DNA of 8,015 nt, taken from positions 1 through 8,015 of the forward strand of contig JAEZCR010000238.1 of assembly GCA_023433465.1 (NCBI GenBank). The letters are read 5' to 3'. Shown here one piece after another: positions 1 to 6,275 of the stretch. The notes below the pieces were generated by a model. The model worked only from the letters and a program-made list of their open reading frames with translations, did no database searches and was not told the origin of the DNA. Position numbers and translations under genes: made by a program. The number at the start of each line of letters is the position of its first letter. The stretch's first letter is position 1. The DNA comes from Pseudomonadota bacterium (GTDB taxonomy: Bacteria; Pseudomonadota; Gammaproteobacteria; Steroidobacterales; Steroidobacteraceae).

Positions 1-770
1 TGCGGTCGTGGCGCCCCGAAATGGCGCAGGCGATCGTCGTCATCGTGCACGGCGTCAATTCGCACGGGGGTCAGTACCTTTGGACGGGCGAACAGCTTGC
101 GAAGGCGGGCTTCGTCGTATATGCGCACGATCATCGAGGGCGGGGCAAATCCGCCGGCCCGCGCTTCTACATAGACGACATCAGCGACTACACCGAGGAC
201 CTGGGCACGGTGATCGCGCTCGCCAAGTCCCGTGACCCGGGGTTGCGCGTATTCGTGTTGGGACACAGCGCGGGCGGTGTCGTGTCGTGTACCTGGGCGC
301 TCGATCACCAGCAGGAGATCGCGGGGTTCGTCTGCGAGAGCTTTGCGTATCGCGTGCCGGCGCCCGCGCCGGTGCTCGCGCTGGTGCGCCTGCTCGGCCG
401 GATCGCGCCCAAACTACCGGTACTCGCGCTCAAGATGAAGGACTTCACGCGCGACCCGCGGGCGCTGGCCGAGCTCGAAGCCGATCCGCTGTGCCGTGGC
501 GAAATTCAGCCCGCGCGAACCGTTGCGGCGCTGTTGAAGGCCACCGATCGCATGAAGGCGGAGTTCGGCACCTTGAAGCTGCCGCTGCTGATCATGCACG
601 GCACGCTCGACAAGGCGACAGTCCCCGCCGGCAGCCAGGAGTTCTACGATCACGCCGGCTCCGCGGACAAGACGCTCAAGCTGTACGAGGGGCACTTTCA
701 CGATCTGCTCAACGACCTCGGCAAGGAACAGGTGCTGGCCGAGATCGTGGCGTGGATACGCGCGCGCTAG
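1..770 (+). CDS. Alpha/beta hydrolase, monoacylglycerol lipase-like (5' end outside window)
   Basis: Serine hydrolase of the alpha/beta fold, closest in motif layout to bacterial monoacylglycerol lipases/lysophospholipases. It probably cleaves carboxyl esters of lipids or small esters in the cytoplasm; the exact substrate is unknown. Numbering from the ATG at 21, the oxyanion HG is at 10-11, the nucleophile elbow GHSAGG at 81-86 (Ser83), the acid in HGTLD (Asp197), and the base in the FHDLLND segment (His227). A cap-like region lies between about 108 and 180. The ATG at 21 is probably not the true start. The frame stays open to the window edge, the bases just before it have no Shine-Dalgarno, and positions 3-20 encode RSWRPE, which resembles the residues that normally precede the first core strand in this family. 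The gene is therefore a partial CDS (codons in phase from base 3). It converges on the sirtuin gene with a 46-base gap that shows no clear terminator hairpin. The fold and triad are sure; the substrate class is moderately sure. Confidence 0.9.
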   Translation, partial: RSWRPEMAQAIVVIVHGVNSHGGQYLWTGEQLAKAGFVVYAHDHRGRGKSAGPRFYIDDISDYTEDLGTVIALAKSRDPGLRVFVLGHSAGGVVSCTWALDHQQEIAGFVCESFAYRVPAPAPVLALVRLLGRIAPKLPVLALKMKDFTRDPRALAELEADPLCRGEIQPARTVAALLKATDRMKAEFGTLKLPLLIMHGTLDKATVPAGSQEFYDHAGSADKTLKLYEGHFHDLLNDLGKEQVLAEIVAWIRAR

Positions 771-816
771 GAGTTCCACCACGCCGATATCGTGAACGCG
801 GACCTGCTTGCGTACA

Positions 817-1623
817 TCACGTCGGGCTGAGGTTTTCCAATACCTCGTCGCACGGCGCGCTGACCTTCAACGTCAACAGATGGTCGGCGCGTGTGCGGCC
901 GAGATTGACCGCGGCGATGGGTTTTCCGGCGGCCGCTGCCGCTTCCGCGAAGCGGAATCCCGAATACACCATGAGCGACGTGCCCACGATCAGCAGCGCA
1001 TCCGACTGCGCGATTCCCGCGAACGCGCGATCGACGCGCTCGCGCGGCACGGACTCGCCGAAGAACACGACGTCGGGTTTCAGGATGCCACCGCATTCGG
1101 AGCAGTCGGGGACGAGGAATCCGCCGTAGTCGCGGCCATCGATGTCGACGTCGCCATCGGGCGCGACGCGTCCTTCGATCTCGGCCCATTCGGGATTGCG
1201 CGCCCGCAGTTGAATCTGCAGTTCCGCTCGCGGCACGGAATGACCGCACTGCATGCAGCGCACGAGATGCAGCCGGCCGTGCAGGTCGATGACGTCGCGG
1301 CTGCCGGCGGCCTGGTGCAGCCCATCCACGTTCTGCGTGATGACGAGCGACACGGGGCCGTTCGATTGCATCCGCGCGAGCGCGCGATGCGCGGCGCTGG
1401 GTTGCGCGCGTCCGATGTGGGGCCAGCCCACGGTGCTGCGCGCCCAATAGCGCTGGCGCACCCGCGGGTCGGTCATGAACGGGCGGAATTCCACGGGTCG
1501 CGCGCGTTTCCACTCGCCGCGCTCGTCGCGGTAGTCGGGGATGCCCGAGCTCGTGCTCACGCCCGCGCCGGTGAGCACGGCGATGTTCGTGTGAGCGCGG
1601 ATGAAGTCGAGTAGTTCGTTCAT
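817..1623 (-). CDS. Class II sirtuin, NAD-dependent protein deacylase (SIR2 family)
   Basis: NAD-dependent protein lysine deacylase of 268 residues, cytoplasmic. It removes acyl groups from lysine while consuming NAD. Visible motifs are the Rossmann GAGVS at 19-23 followed by SGIPDYRD, the TQNVDG ribose/NAD motif at 96-101, catalytic His115 in DLHG, the zinc cysteines Cys123/Cys126 and Cys174/Cys177, and VGTSL at 213-217. The long spacing between the two CXXC pairs and the PDYRD variant point to the SIRT4-like class II rather than the CobB/SIRT5 class, so longer acyl groups (lipoyl, biotinyl, methylglutaryl-type) are possible substrates; that is inference from the family. The frame is open far upstream, but the extra N-terminal sequence is only a shadow of the PhyH gene. 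Met at 1623 starts directly before the first SIR2 strand and overlaps the PhyH stop as ATGA. There is no good Shine-Dalgarno, so initiation probably depends on translational coupling. Confidence 0.94.
   Translation of the reverse strand: MNELLDFIRAHTNIAVLTGAGVSTSSGIPDYRDERGEWKRARPVEFRPFMTDPRVRQRYWARSTVGWPHIGRAQPSAAHRALARMQSNGPVSLVITQNVDGLHQAAGSRDVIDLHGRLHLVRCMQCGHSVPRAELQIQLRARNPEWAEIEGRVAPDGDVDIDGRDYGGFLVPDCSECGGILKPDVVFFGESVPRERVDRAFAGIAQSDALLIVGTSLMVYSGFRFAEAAAAAGKPIAAVNLGRTRADHLLTLKVSAPCDEVLENLSPT
1620..1623 (-). promoter_or_regulatory. ATGA stop/start overlap coupling PhyH and sirtuin genes
   Basis: On the minus strand the TGA of the PhyH gene (1622-1620) shares bases with the ATG of the sirtuin gene (1623-1621). 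The bases just upstream of this ATG are a GC-only-like run with no Shine-Dalgarno. This is the usual arrangement for termination-reinitiation and decides the sirtuin start. Confidence 0.8.
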
Positions 1624-2318
1624 CGCGGCAGCAGCGGCGGTTGCGCCATGAATCGCGGCCTCGAGCCTCGATGAGGTTGGCCGGCATGCACGACGAATGG
1701 ATGACATAGATAGACGGTGCCGGCCTCGCCGCACGCGAGGGCCTCGCGGCGATGCGCCGTCTCCGAGAAGCCATTGGCGGCGAGCTCGCGCAGCGACAGG
1801 CCGGCCTCGCCAGCGGGTTCGAGGATGCGCGCCATGTCGACGTGTGAGCCGACGCGAATGCGCGTCGGTGCGTCGTTTTCGCCCACATCCGAAAACAGGA
1901 ACAACATCAGCAGCGCGCGGCCCCGCGAGCGCGCATTCACGCGCCACGAAAGAAAGTCGGGATCCGCGTGACCGAAACTTGCATCGACGTGCCAGCCGGT
2001 ATCGCCCGGATCTTCGTCGTGCGGGAAACGTACGGGAAAGGTCCCCATGCTCATGCAGGGCAGCCACTTGCCGACGCCGACGAGCTGGTCGAATGCCTCG
2101 TGAAGCGGGCGTGTGTTCGCGGCCTGGACGAAAGGAGCCTGCGTATACATCCCCAGGCGAATCACCGGCCGGGTCCAGGTGGCCCTCTCAGCGGGGTCGC
2201 ATCCCGTGTCTTTCCACAGGATGGCGCGCGCCTCTTCCGCGAGCTCGCGCGGAAACGCCCGCTCGACCTTTACGAAACCATCCGTTGCAAATATTTCGAG
2301 TTGTCCGGCAGTCAGCAT
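1620..2318 (-). CDS. Phytanoyl-CoA dioxygenase (PhyH) family Fe(II)/2-oxoglutarate oxygenase
   Basis: Non-haem iron, 2-oxoglutarate-dependent oxygenase of 232 residues in the PhyH superfamily. Members hydroxylate small organic substrates while converting 2-oxoglutarate to succinate and CO2. The facial triad is visible: His110 and Asp112 in WHVDASF, and a distal His at 211 in VVHAG. The RGSRPRF segment at 217-223 supplies the basic residue that usually binds the 2-oxoglutarate carboxylate (Arg220 or Arg222). The length is slightly short of the eukaryotic phytanoyl-CoA enzymes but ordinary for bacterial homologues. No signal peptide or membrane segment is seen, so it is probably cytoplasmic. 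The ATG at 2318 is the first gene start left of the divergent region. No convincing Shine-Dalgarno precedes it. It is the first gene of a unit with the sirtuin. The family call is firm. The substrate is not known, and the family name should not be read as activity on phytanoyl-CoA. Confidence 0.9.
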   Translation of the reverse strand: MLTAGQLEIFATDGFVKVERAFPRELAEEARAILWKDTGCDPAERATWTRPVIRLGMYTQAPFVQAANTRPLHEAFDQLVGVGKWLPCMSMGTFPVRFPHDEDPGDTGWHVDASFGHADPDFLSWRVNARSRGRALLMLFLFSDVGENDAPTRIRVGSHVDMARILEPAGEAGLSLRELAANGFSETAHRREALACGEAGTVYLCHPFVVHAGQPHRGSRPRFMAQPPLLPR

Positions 2319-2380
2319 GTGATTCGTCGATTATCCGTGTGTCCATTCGGCTATACAGGGAACATCCCCGGAGCCATTCC
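2319..2380. promoter_or_regulatory. 62-base divergent intergenic region with candidate promoters
   Basis: This gap separates the start codons of the PhyH gene (minus) and the GST gene (plus) and must hold both promoters unless they start inside the genes. It is more AT-rich than its surroundings. On the minus strand GATAAT (2335-2330) matches the -10 consensus at five of six bases. A start there would leave a leader of only a few bases before the PhyH ATG, in line with the missing Shine-Dalgarno. On the plus strand TATACA (2352-2357) is a weaker -10 candidate for the GST. No good -35 is seen for either. Inference from sequence only. Confidence 0.4.
2370..2373 (+). promoter_or_regulatory. Shine-Dalgarno (GGAG) for the GST gene
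   Basis: GGAG sits seven bases before the ATG at 2381. It supports that start over the much longer open frame reaching back to 1697, whose upstream part is antisense to the PhyH gene. Confidence 0.6.
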
Positions 2381-3031
2381 ATGCAGCCCATTATCACCGC
2401 ATTCGAGCGTTCTCCCGACCGGGGCAGGGGCCTCGCGCGCGACACGCGCGTCCGCTGGGCGCTCGAAGAGGTAAATCAAGCCTACGACGTCCGGCTGGTG
2501 TCGTTTGCCGCGCTCAAGGAGCCCGCGCACCTCGCGCTCAATCCGTTCGGCCAGATTCCGACCTACGAGGAGGGAGATCTCGCGCTGTTCGAGACGGGCG
2601 CAATCGTGTTCCACATCGCGCAACGCCACTCGGGACTGCTGCCGCAGGACGGCAAGGCCCGGGCGCGCGCGATCACATGGATGTTCGCTGCGCTCAATAC
2701 CGTCGAGCCGCCGATCCTCGAGCTCACGTACGCGAAGTTCCAGGAGGGCGACAAGCCCTGGTATGAGGAGCGGCAGCTCATGGTCAGGGATCGCGTGCGC
2801 GCCAGGCTGGGACAGCTCGCCGCGCACCTGCGCGATTCGGAGTGGCTCGACGGCGCGTTCAGCGCGGGCGACCTGCTCATGGTCTCGGTGTTGTTGAGAC
2901 TCAAGTCGACGGGAGTCGTGAACGAATTCCCGAAACTCGCGGCGTACGTCGCACGCGGTGAGGCGCGGCCTGCCTACCAGCGTGCGTTCGCGGCGCAGCT
3001 GGCGGTATTCAAAGCCTCGAACGAGGCCTAA
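2381..3031 (+). CDS. Glutathione S-transferase family protein
   Basis: Cytosolic GST-fold protein of 216 residues. It probably binds glutathione and conjugates or reduces electrophilic compounds; the substrate is unknown. The N-terminal thioredoxin-like domain covers about 1-88. It has the cis-proline in GQIP (Pro60) and the glutathione gamma-glutamyl-binding ETGAI at 71-75, where Thr replaces the more common Ser. The all-helical C-terminal domain covers about 92-210 and has the buried Asp of the N-capping box in SAGDLLM (Asp164). The stretch between the first strand and first helix (about 9-22, rich in Arg, Gly and Asp) is longer than in classical GSTs. The catalytic residue is therefore not certain; Ser11 is a candidate. 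The start is set by a GGAG seven bases upstream. The stop overlaps the stop of the convergent response regulator gene by a few bases. The gene is transcribed away from the PhyH gene across a short shared region. Confidence 0.93.
   Translation: MQPIITAFERSPDRGRGLARDTRVRWALEEVNQAYDVRLVSFAALKEPAHLALNPFGQIPTYEEGDLALFETGAIVFHIAQRHSGLLPQDGKARARAITWMFAALNTVEPPILELTYAKFQEGDKPWYEERQLMVRDRVRARLGQLAAHLRDSEWLDGAFSAGDLLMVSVLLRLKSTGVVNEFPKLAAYVARGEARPAYQRAFAAQLAVFKASNEA
3028..3031. other. Tail-to-tail overlap of GST and response regulator stop codons
   Basis: The plus-strand TAA of the GST (3029-3031) and the minus-strand TAG of the regulator (3030-3028) share bases in the four-base string CTAA. No intergenic space is left for a separate terminator between the convergent genes. 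Confidence 0.85.
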
Positions 3032-3705
3032 CCAACCGAACCTCTCGCCTTGAAAAGCCGCGTCTGGCGGCGGGACACCTCGACTTCCTGCCCATCGCGC
3101 AACCGCAGGTGCAGCCGGCCGCCTTCGCCGGGCGTGACCTGCTCGATGAATTCGAGATTGACGATCTGCGCGCGGTTCGCACGGAAGTAACGAGCCGGAT
3201 CGAGCATCGACGAGACGGCGGTGAGCGAGCGGCCGAGCAGCGGACGTTCCTTGCCCCACAGCAGGCGCACGTAGTTCCCTTCGGCGTTGAAGGTGCTGAC
3301 TTCGCGGAGCGGCACGAACCAGCAGCGATGTCCGTCGCGGATGAAGAGCTGCTCGAGCGGAGGCGACGGAAACTTCTGCAGCGCGGCCGCGAGGCGTTCG
3401 GGTTCGATCGGTTTCAACAGATAGTCGAGCGCGTTGACCTCGAAAGCCTTCACGGCGTACTGGTCGTACGCGGTGGTGAATACGATGCGCGGCACGCGCT
3501 CGAGCTGCGTCAGCAGATCGAATCCTGTTCCGCCGGGCATCTGTATGTCGAGGAACACGAGGTCGGGCGACAGCCTTTCGATGGCGCTACGCGCCTCGTC
3601 GATGTTGGCGGCCTCGCCGATGACTTCGACCGCGGGGATCTCGCCGAGCAGCCGCCGCAGCTCGCGGCGGGCGAGGGGTTCGTCGTCGACGACGAGCGCC
3701 TTCAT
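3028..3705 (-). CDS. LytTR family response regulator (LytR/AlgR type)
   Basis: DNA-binding response regulator of 225 residues. The receiver domain (about 1-110) has the acidic pair at Asp7/Asp8, phospho-acceptor Asp53 in FLDIQMPG, the switch Thr in FTTAY (about 78) and Lys98 in LLKPI. A LytTR DNA-binding domain covers about 117-220, with the typical FRANRAQIVNLEFI segment (174-187) and SRRQ near the end. Phosphorylation by the adjacent kinase is expected to change binding to paired short direct repeats in target promoters; that is family knowledge. The ATG overlaps the kinase stop as ATGA, and a GGAAGTGAGA stretch inside the kinase end can serve as a weak Shine-Dalgarno. It is the last gene of the amidohydrolase-kinase-regulator unit. 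I looked at the region before the amidohydrolase for LytTR-like repeats and saw no convincing pair, so self-regulation is not shown. Confidence 0.95.
   Translation of the reverse strand: MKALVVDDEPLARRELRRLLGEIPAVEVIGEAANIDEARSAIERLSPDLVFLDIQMPGGTGFDLLTQLERVPRIVFTTAYDQYAVKAFEVNALDYLLKPIEPERLAAALQKFPSPPLEQLFIRDGHRCWFVPLREVSTFNAEGNYVRLLWGKERPLLGRSLTAVSSMLDPARYFRANRAQIVNLEFIEQVTPGEGGRLHLRLRDGQEVEVSRRQTRLFKARGSVG
3702..3705 (-). promoter_or_regulatory. ATGA stop/start overlap coupling kinase and regulator genes
   Basis: On the minus strand the kinase TGA (3704-3702) shares bases with the regulator ATG (3705-3703). This is consistent with coupled translation and matched amounts of the two partners. 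Confidence 0.8.
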
Positions 3706-4787
3706 GCGGGCAATCTCACTTCCGCGATGGCGAGGCGGGGATTCGACAGTTCGAGCTTCAGGCTCGCGCGCACCCCGAACAGCAGTCGCAATCTTCCGGC
3801 CGCGTTCCGCAGGCCCACCCCTTCGCTCGACACCGTGGGTTCCGGACGCGGATTCTCGACCCGCAGCAGAAGTTTGTTGCCGTCGAGGCGGGCCACGATG
3901 CGCAACGTGCCGCCTTCCCGAAGCTGCGCGATGCCGTGTTTGATCGCGTTCTCGACCAGCGTCTGGAGCAGCATCGCGGGGACCCGCGCGGAACGCGCCG
4001 CCGACTCGATCTCCCGTTCGACTTTCAGCCGATCTTCCAGCCGCAGCGCCTCGAGCGCGAGGTAGTCGTCGACCATCTCGAGCTCGCGTTCGAGCGTGAC
4101 GAGGTCGTCCTCGCCCGAGGCGAGCGTGTAGCGCAGCATACGCGCGAGCTGGGTCACGGCCTCGCGTGCGCGGGTCGGATCATCGGCGATCAGCGAGCGC
4201 AGCCCGTTCAGCGCGTTGAAAAGGAAATGCGGATTGAGCTGCGACTTGAGCAGGAGCAGCTCGGACTGGTGCCGATGGCGCATCGTCGCGAAGGCGAGAT
4301 ACAGCGCCACCCACGCAATGTGGAGCAGCAGGATCAGGATGTAGAGATTGCGCAGCTGTCCGCCCTCGGACAGCCTGTGGTAGAAGGCCGCGGTCAGCGG
4401 CGGGACCGGGGTGCCGTAAACCGCCTGCGACAATGCCAGCGTCAGTAGATAGGAACCGGTGCCGATGACCAGCGTGCCGACGATGACTCTTCCCAGCAGC
4501 GCGGCGGGCGGCAGCGACAGCCAGCGGTAGCGCTGGATGACCCACCGCAGCAGGTGCGTGAGGGCGATGCCGCCGAGCGCCGCTCCGCCCCAGAGCATCT
4601 TCGCCTTGCTCCACGGCTGCGAGGCGAAGATGACTTCGCCGGATGTCTGCGCGAAGTAGTAGAAGCCCCAGCCGAAGAGCTGCAGCGCCCAGTAGGCGAG
4701 CGCGCTGGCGCCTACCTTGCGTCGGCGGCCAGCGCCTGCCGATCGATCGGCTCGCCGCGCAGGATGATCTTGTCGATGCGTGTCCAT
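3702..4787 (-). CDS. LytS/YehU-type membrane sensor histidine kinase (His_kinase family)
   Basis: Inner-membrane sensor kinase of 361 residues. A basic cytoplasmic N-terminus is followed by four hydrophobic segments at about 29-47, 64-81, 97-120 and 145-168, with only short loops and no recognisable extracytoplasmic ligand domain. The phospho-acceptor is His187 in the QLNPHFLFN motif. The ATPase part has the N-box VENAIKHG (278-285, Asn280) and the G-box GVGLRN (323-328). It should autophosphorylate and pass the phosphate to the LytTR regulator encoded next. The ATG at 4787 lies 76 bases inside the amidohydrolase gene. It is the only ATG, GTG or TTG in this frame before the first membrane segment, and the frame holds no earlier ATG. 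Homologues often begin only a few residues before the YWxLQ segment, so a shorter form using a rare start cannot be excluded. No well-spaced Shine-Dalgarno is seen. Function is firm; the exact start is moderate. Confidence 0.92.
   Translation of the reverse strand: MDTHRQDHPARRADRSAGAGRRRKVGASALAYWALQLFGWGFYYFAQTSGEVIFASQPWSKAKMLWGGAALGGIALTHLLRWVIQRYRWLSLPPAALLGRVIVGTLVIGTGSYLLTLALSQAVYGTPVPPLTAAFYHRLSEGGQLRNLYILILLLHIAWVALYLAFATMRHRHQSELLLLKSQLNPHFLFNALNGLRSLIADDPTRAREAVTQLARMLRYTLASGEDDLVTLERELEMVDDYLALEALRLEDRLKVEREIESAARSARVPAMLLQTLVENAIKHGIAQLREGGTLRIVARLDGNKLLLRVENPRPEPTVSSEGVGLRNAAGRLRLLFGVRASLKLELSNPRLAIAEVRLPA
4712..4787 (-). other. 76-base coding overlap of amidohydrolase 3' end and kinase 5' end
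   Basis: The same minus-strand bases encode the last residues of the amidohydrolase and residues 1-25 of the kinase in another frame. The amidohydrolase end keeps the expected closing beta strand (ILRGEPID), and the kinase frame gives an arginine-rich cytoplasmic leader before its first membrane segment. Both readings look plausible as protein. Confidence 0.65.
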
Positions 4788-6202
4788 GCCTCGATGCTCG
4801 CCAATGGATTCGCGTCGAGCAACACCAGATTCGCAATCTTCCCCCTCTCGACGGTTCCGTAGTCCTTGTCGAGCCGGAGCCTGCGGGCGTTGTTGATCGT
4901 GCCGGCCCGGAAGATCTCCGACAGGGGAATGCCGGCCTGCGCCATCAGCCGCATCTCTTTATATGTGTCATACCCGGGCTGGTTGCCGTATGTCGGAGCC
5001 GAAGGCGTATCGCTGCCTAACAACAGCGGCTGACCCAGCTCGTACAGGTAACGCAGCGCACGCATGCCCTGCTCGGAAGTAGCCCAGGTCTCGTTCGCCT
5101 TGCGCTGGCCCTCGAGCATGGCAGGGCCGGCCTCCGGTCCGAATATCTGCTTCCTGAACCATTGTCCGGCGTCGGTGCGATACCAGGCGAGCAGGCGTGG
5201 CGGCACCACCTTGGTGAGCACCGGATCGTCCAGCAGCGCGGGATCCAACAGGTCCGTGACGCCCGGGAGGACGCGCAGCGTCGCCTGGTAGCCTATCTTC
5301 TTCGCGTGAACGTTCTTCAGGTGCGCGGCGACGGTGTCGGGCATGCCGGCCTGGCCGTTGAGATCGTTCCAGCCCCACACGCCGTGCAGGATGATGTCCA
5401 CGTCGCCGTCGACCGCCATGCGCTGCACGTCGAGCGCGTTGGCGTGCGCCGCGAGCAACACATCGTGTTTCCGCGTCGCGGCGCGAATGCGCCGCAGCGT
5501 TTCCATGCTCATGATCGGCCAGTCCGAAACTTCGCCGAAGCCGTCCTCGATCGTGATCTTCACGCACAACGCGCCACTCGCGGCGATGCGGGCGACCACC
5601 GCCTCGGGCGTGTGCTCGGCGGGATCGGCGCCATCCGGCAGCGGATGTTCGCGCGCGTTGGCGGGCTCGAAGATGTAGTCGGTGAAGATCTTGTGGCGGA
5701 TTTCCTTGTCGACGAACACGAGTGGATAACCATCGACGATCGGCGCGGCGCCGCAGCGGAAGATGTCCGGGTGCTGTTTCTGCGCGGCGAACAACTCGAC
5801 GCGATCGGGACGATTGGCGGTGTCGAGCACCTGTGTTACGCCGAAGTACAGGTAGCTGCGCGGCTGCTGCGCGAAGAAATCCCTTTCCAGCTCCGCGAAT
5901 GCCGGGTCTTCCGATCCGAAGGGCAGCCCGATCGCATCCGACACGTGAACGTGTGCGTCGGTCAGTCCGGGCGTGAGGAACTTGCCAGTGCCGTCGATCC
6001 TGCGCGCACCCGCGGGCAGCGGGATCGCCTTGTCGCTGACGAGCGCGATGCGCCCATCCTGTATGAGCACGTGGCGATTGCCGAGCGGCTGCGGCTGCTC
6101 CGGCGAGACGAGCGTGACGTTTTCGATGAGCAGTGCATCGGCGGCGCCAGACGCGGTGCAGTGAATGAGCAGCAGTGCCGCGAGGAGTCGAGTGGCTTTC
6201 AT
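4712..6202 (-). CDS. Exported metal-dependent amidohydrolase (imidazolonepropionase-like/peptidase type)
   Basis: Binuclear-metal amidohydrolase of 496 residues. It probably hydrolyses amide bonds of small molecules or dipeptides in the periplasm. A Sec-type signal peptide is evident: MKATR, a Leu/Ala core, and cleavage near SGA-A at about residue 20. Cys15 is not in a proper lipobox. Metal ligands appear in order: HVH after LTDA (His84, His86), Lys215 in CVKITIEDG as the possible carboxylated bridging lysine, His253 in AAHAN, His273 in ILHGVWG, and Asp398 in LLGSDTP. The ends (about 22-80 and 440-490) form the small beta-sandwich typical of the family, including GKIANLVLLDANPL. Related enzymes include Xaa-Pro/Xaa-Arg dipeptidases and imidazolonepropionase-like proteins; the substrate cannot be read here. 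No Shine-Dalgarno is seen before the ATG at 6202, but the signal peptide fixes the start. It leads a unit with the kinase and regulator and may be read through from the upstream molybdenum gene. Confidence 0.92.
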   Translation of the reverse strand: MKATRLLAALLLIHCTASGAADALLIENVTLVSPEQPQPLGNRHVLIQDGRIALVSDKAIPLPAGARRIDGTGKFLTPGLTDAHVHVSDAIGLPFGSEDPAFAELERDFFAQQPRSYLYFGVTQVLDTANRPDRVELFAAQKQHPDIFRCGAAPIVDGYPLVFVDKEIRHKIFTDYIFEPANAREHPLPDGADPAEHTPEAVVARIAASGALCVKITIEDGFGEVSDWPIMSMETLRRIRAATRKHDVLLAAHANALDVQRMAVDGDVDIILHGVWGWNDLNGQAGMPDTVAAHLKNVHAKKIGYQATLRVLPGVTDLLDPALLDDPVLTKVVPPRLLAWYRTDAGQWFRKQIFGPEAGPAMLEGQRKANETWATSEQGMRALRYLYELGQPLLLGSDTPSAPTYGNQPGYDTYKEMRLMAQAGIPLSEIFRAGTINNARRLRLDKDYGTVERGKIANLVLLDANPLASIEAWTRIDKIILRGEPIDRQALAADAR

Positions 6203-6275
6203 GAAGCTAGGCTAACGCTCCAGGAAGGCGTTCGCGCGACTCGATGTGGAGCGGTCGATTCGCCGTGACGAGCGG
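6203..6275. other. 73-base gap with a 7-base inverted repeat
   Basis: This gap lies between the molybdopterin-subunit stop and the amidohydrolase start. CGCTCCA at 6216-6222 is the reverse complement of TGGAGCG at 6247-6253, leaving a 24-base loop. No T-run follows on either strand, so it is a poor terminator candidate and could be chance or an operator. I see no good -35/-10 pair on the minus strand, so the amidohydrolase may depend on readthrough. Confidence 0.3.

Noticed and set aside
771..816. Possible bidirectional terminator between the hydrolase and sirtuin genes
   Set aside because: I looked for a GC-rich hairpin with flanking T or A runs in these 46 bases and saw none.
1624..2067. 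N-terminal extension of the sirtuin frame up to an ATG at 2067
   Set aside because: The added residues do not resemble sirtuins and are an alternative frame of the PhyH gene. The ATG at 1623 abuts the SIR2 core and couples to the PhyH stop.
1697..2380. Upstream extension of the GST frame to 1697
   Set aside because: It is antisense to PhyH and would skip the GGAG-preceded ATG at 2381, which starts exactly at the first thioredoxin-fold strand.
2351..3259. 302-codon minus-strand open frame antisense to the GST
   Set aside because: It runs across the GST and into the regulator gene on its own strand in another frame. Arg-rich low-information translation marks it as a shadow.
3109..4065. 318-codon plus-strand open frame spanning the regulator and kinase on the other strand
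   Set aside because: It crosses the junction of two confirmed genes and shows no domain, membrane segment or start signal.
6216..6253. CGCTCCA/TGGAGCG inverted repeat as a rho-independent terminator
   Set aside because: A seven-base stem with a 24-base loop and no T-run on either strand is too weak for a terminator call; it is kept only as a low-confidence repeat.
5162..6268. 368-codon plus-strand open frame opposite the amidohydrolase
   Set aside because: It has no recognisable motif and an Arg/Asp/Val-heavy composition, and it lies wholly antisense to a gene with intact metal ligands and signal peptide.
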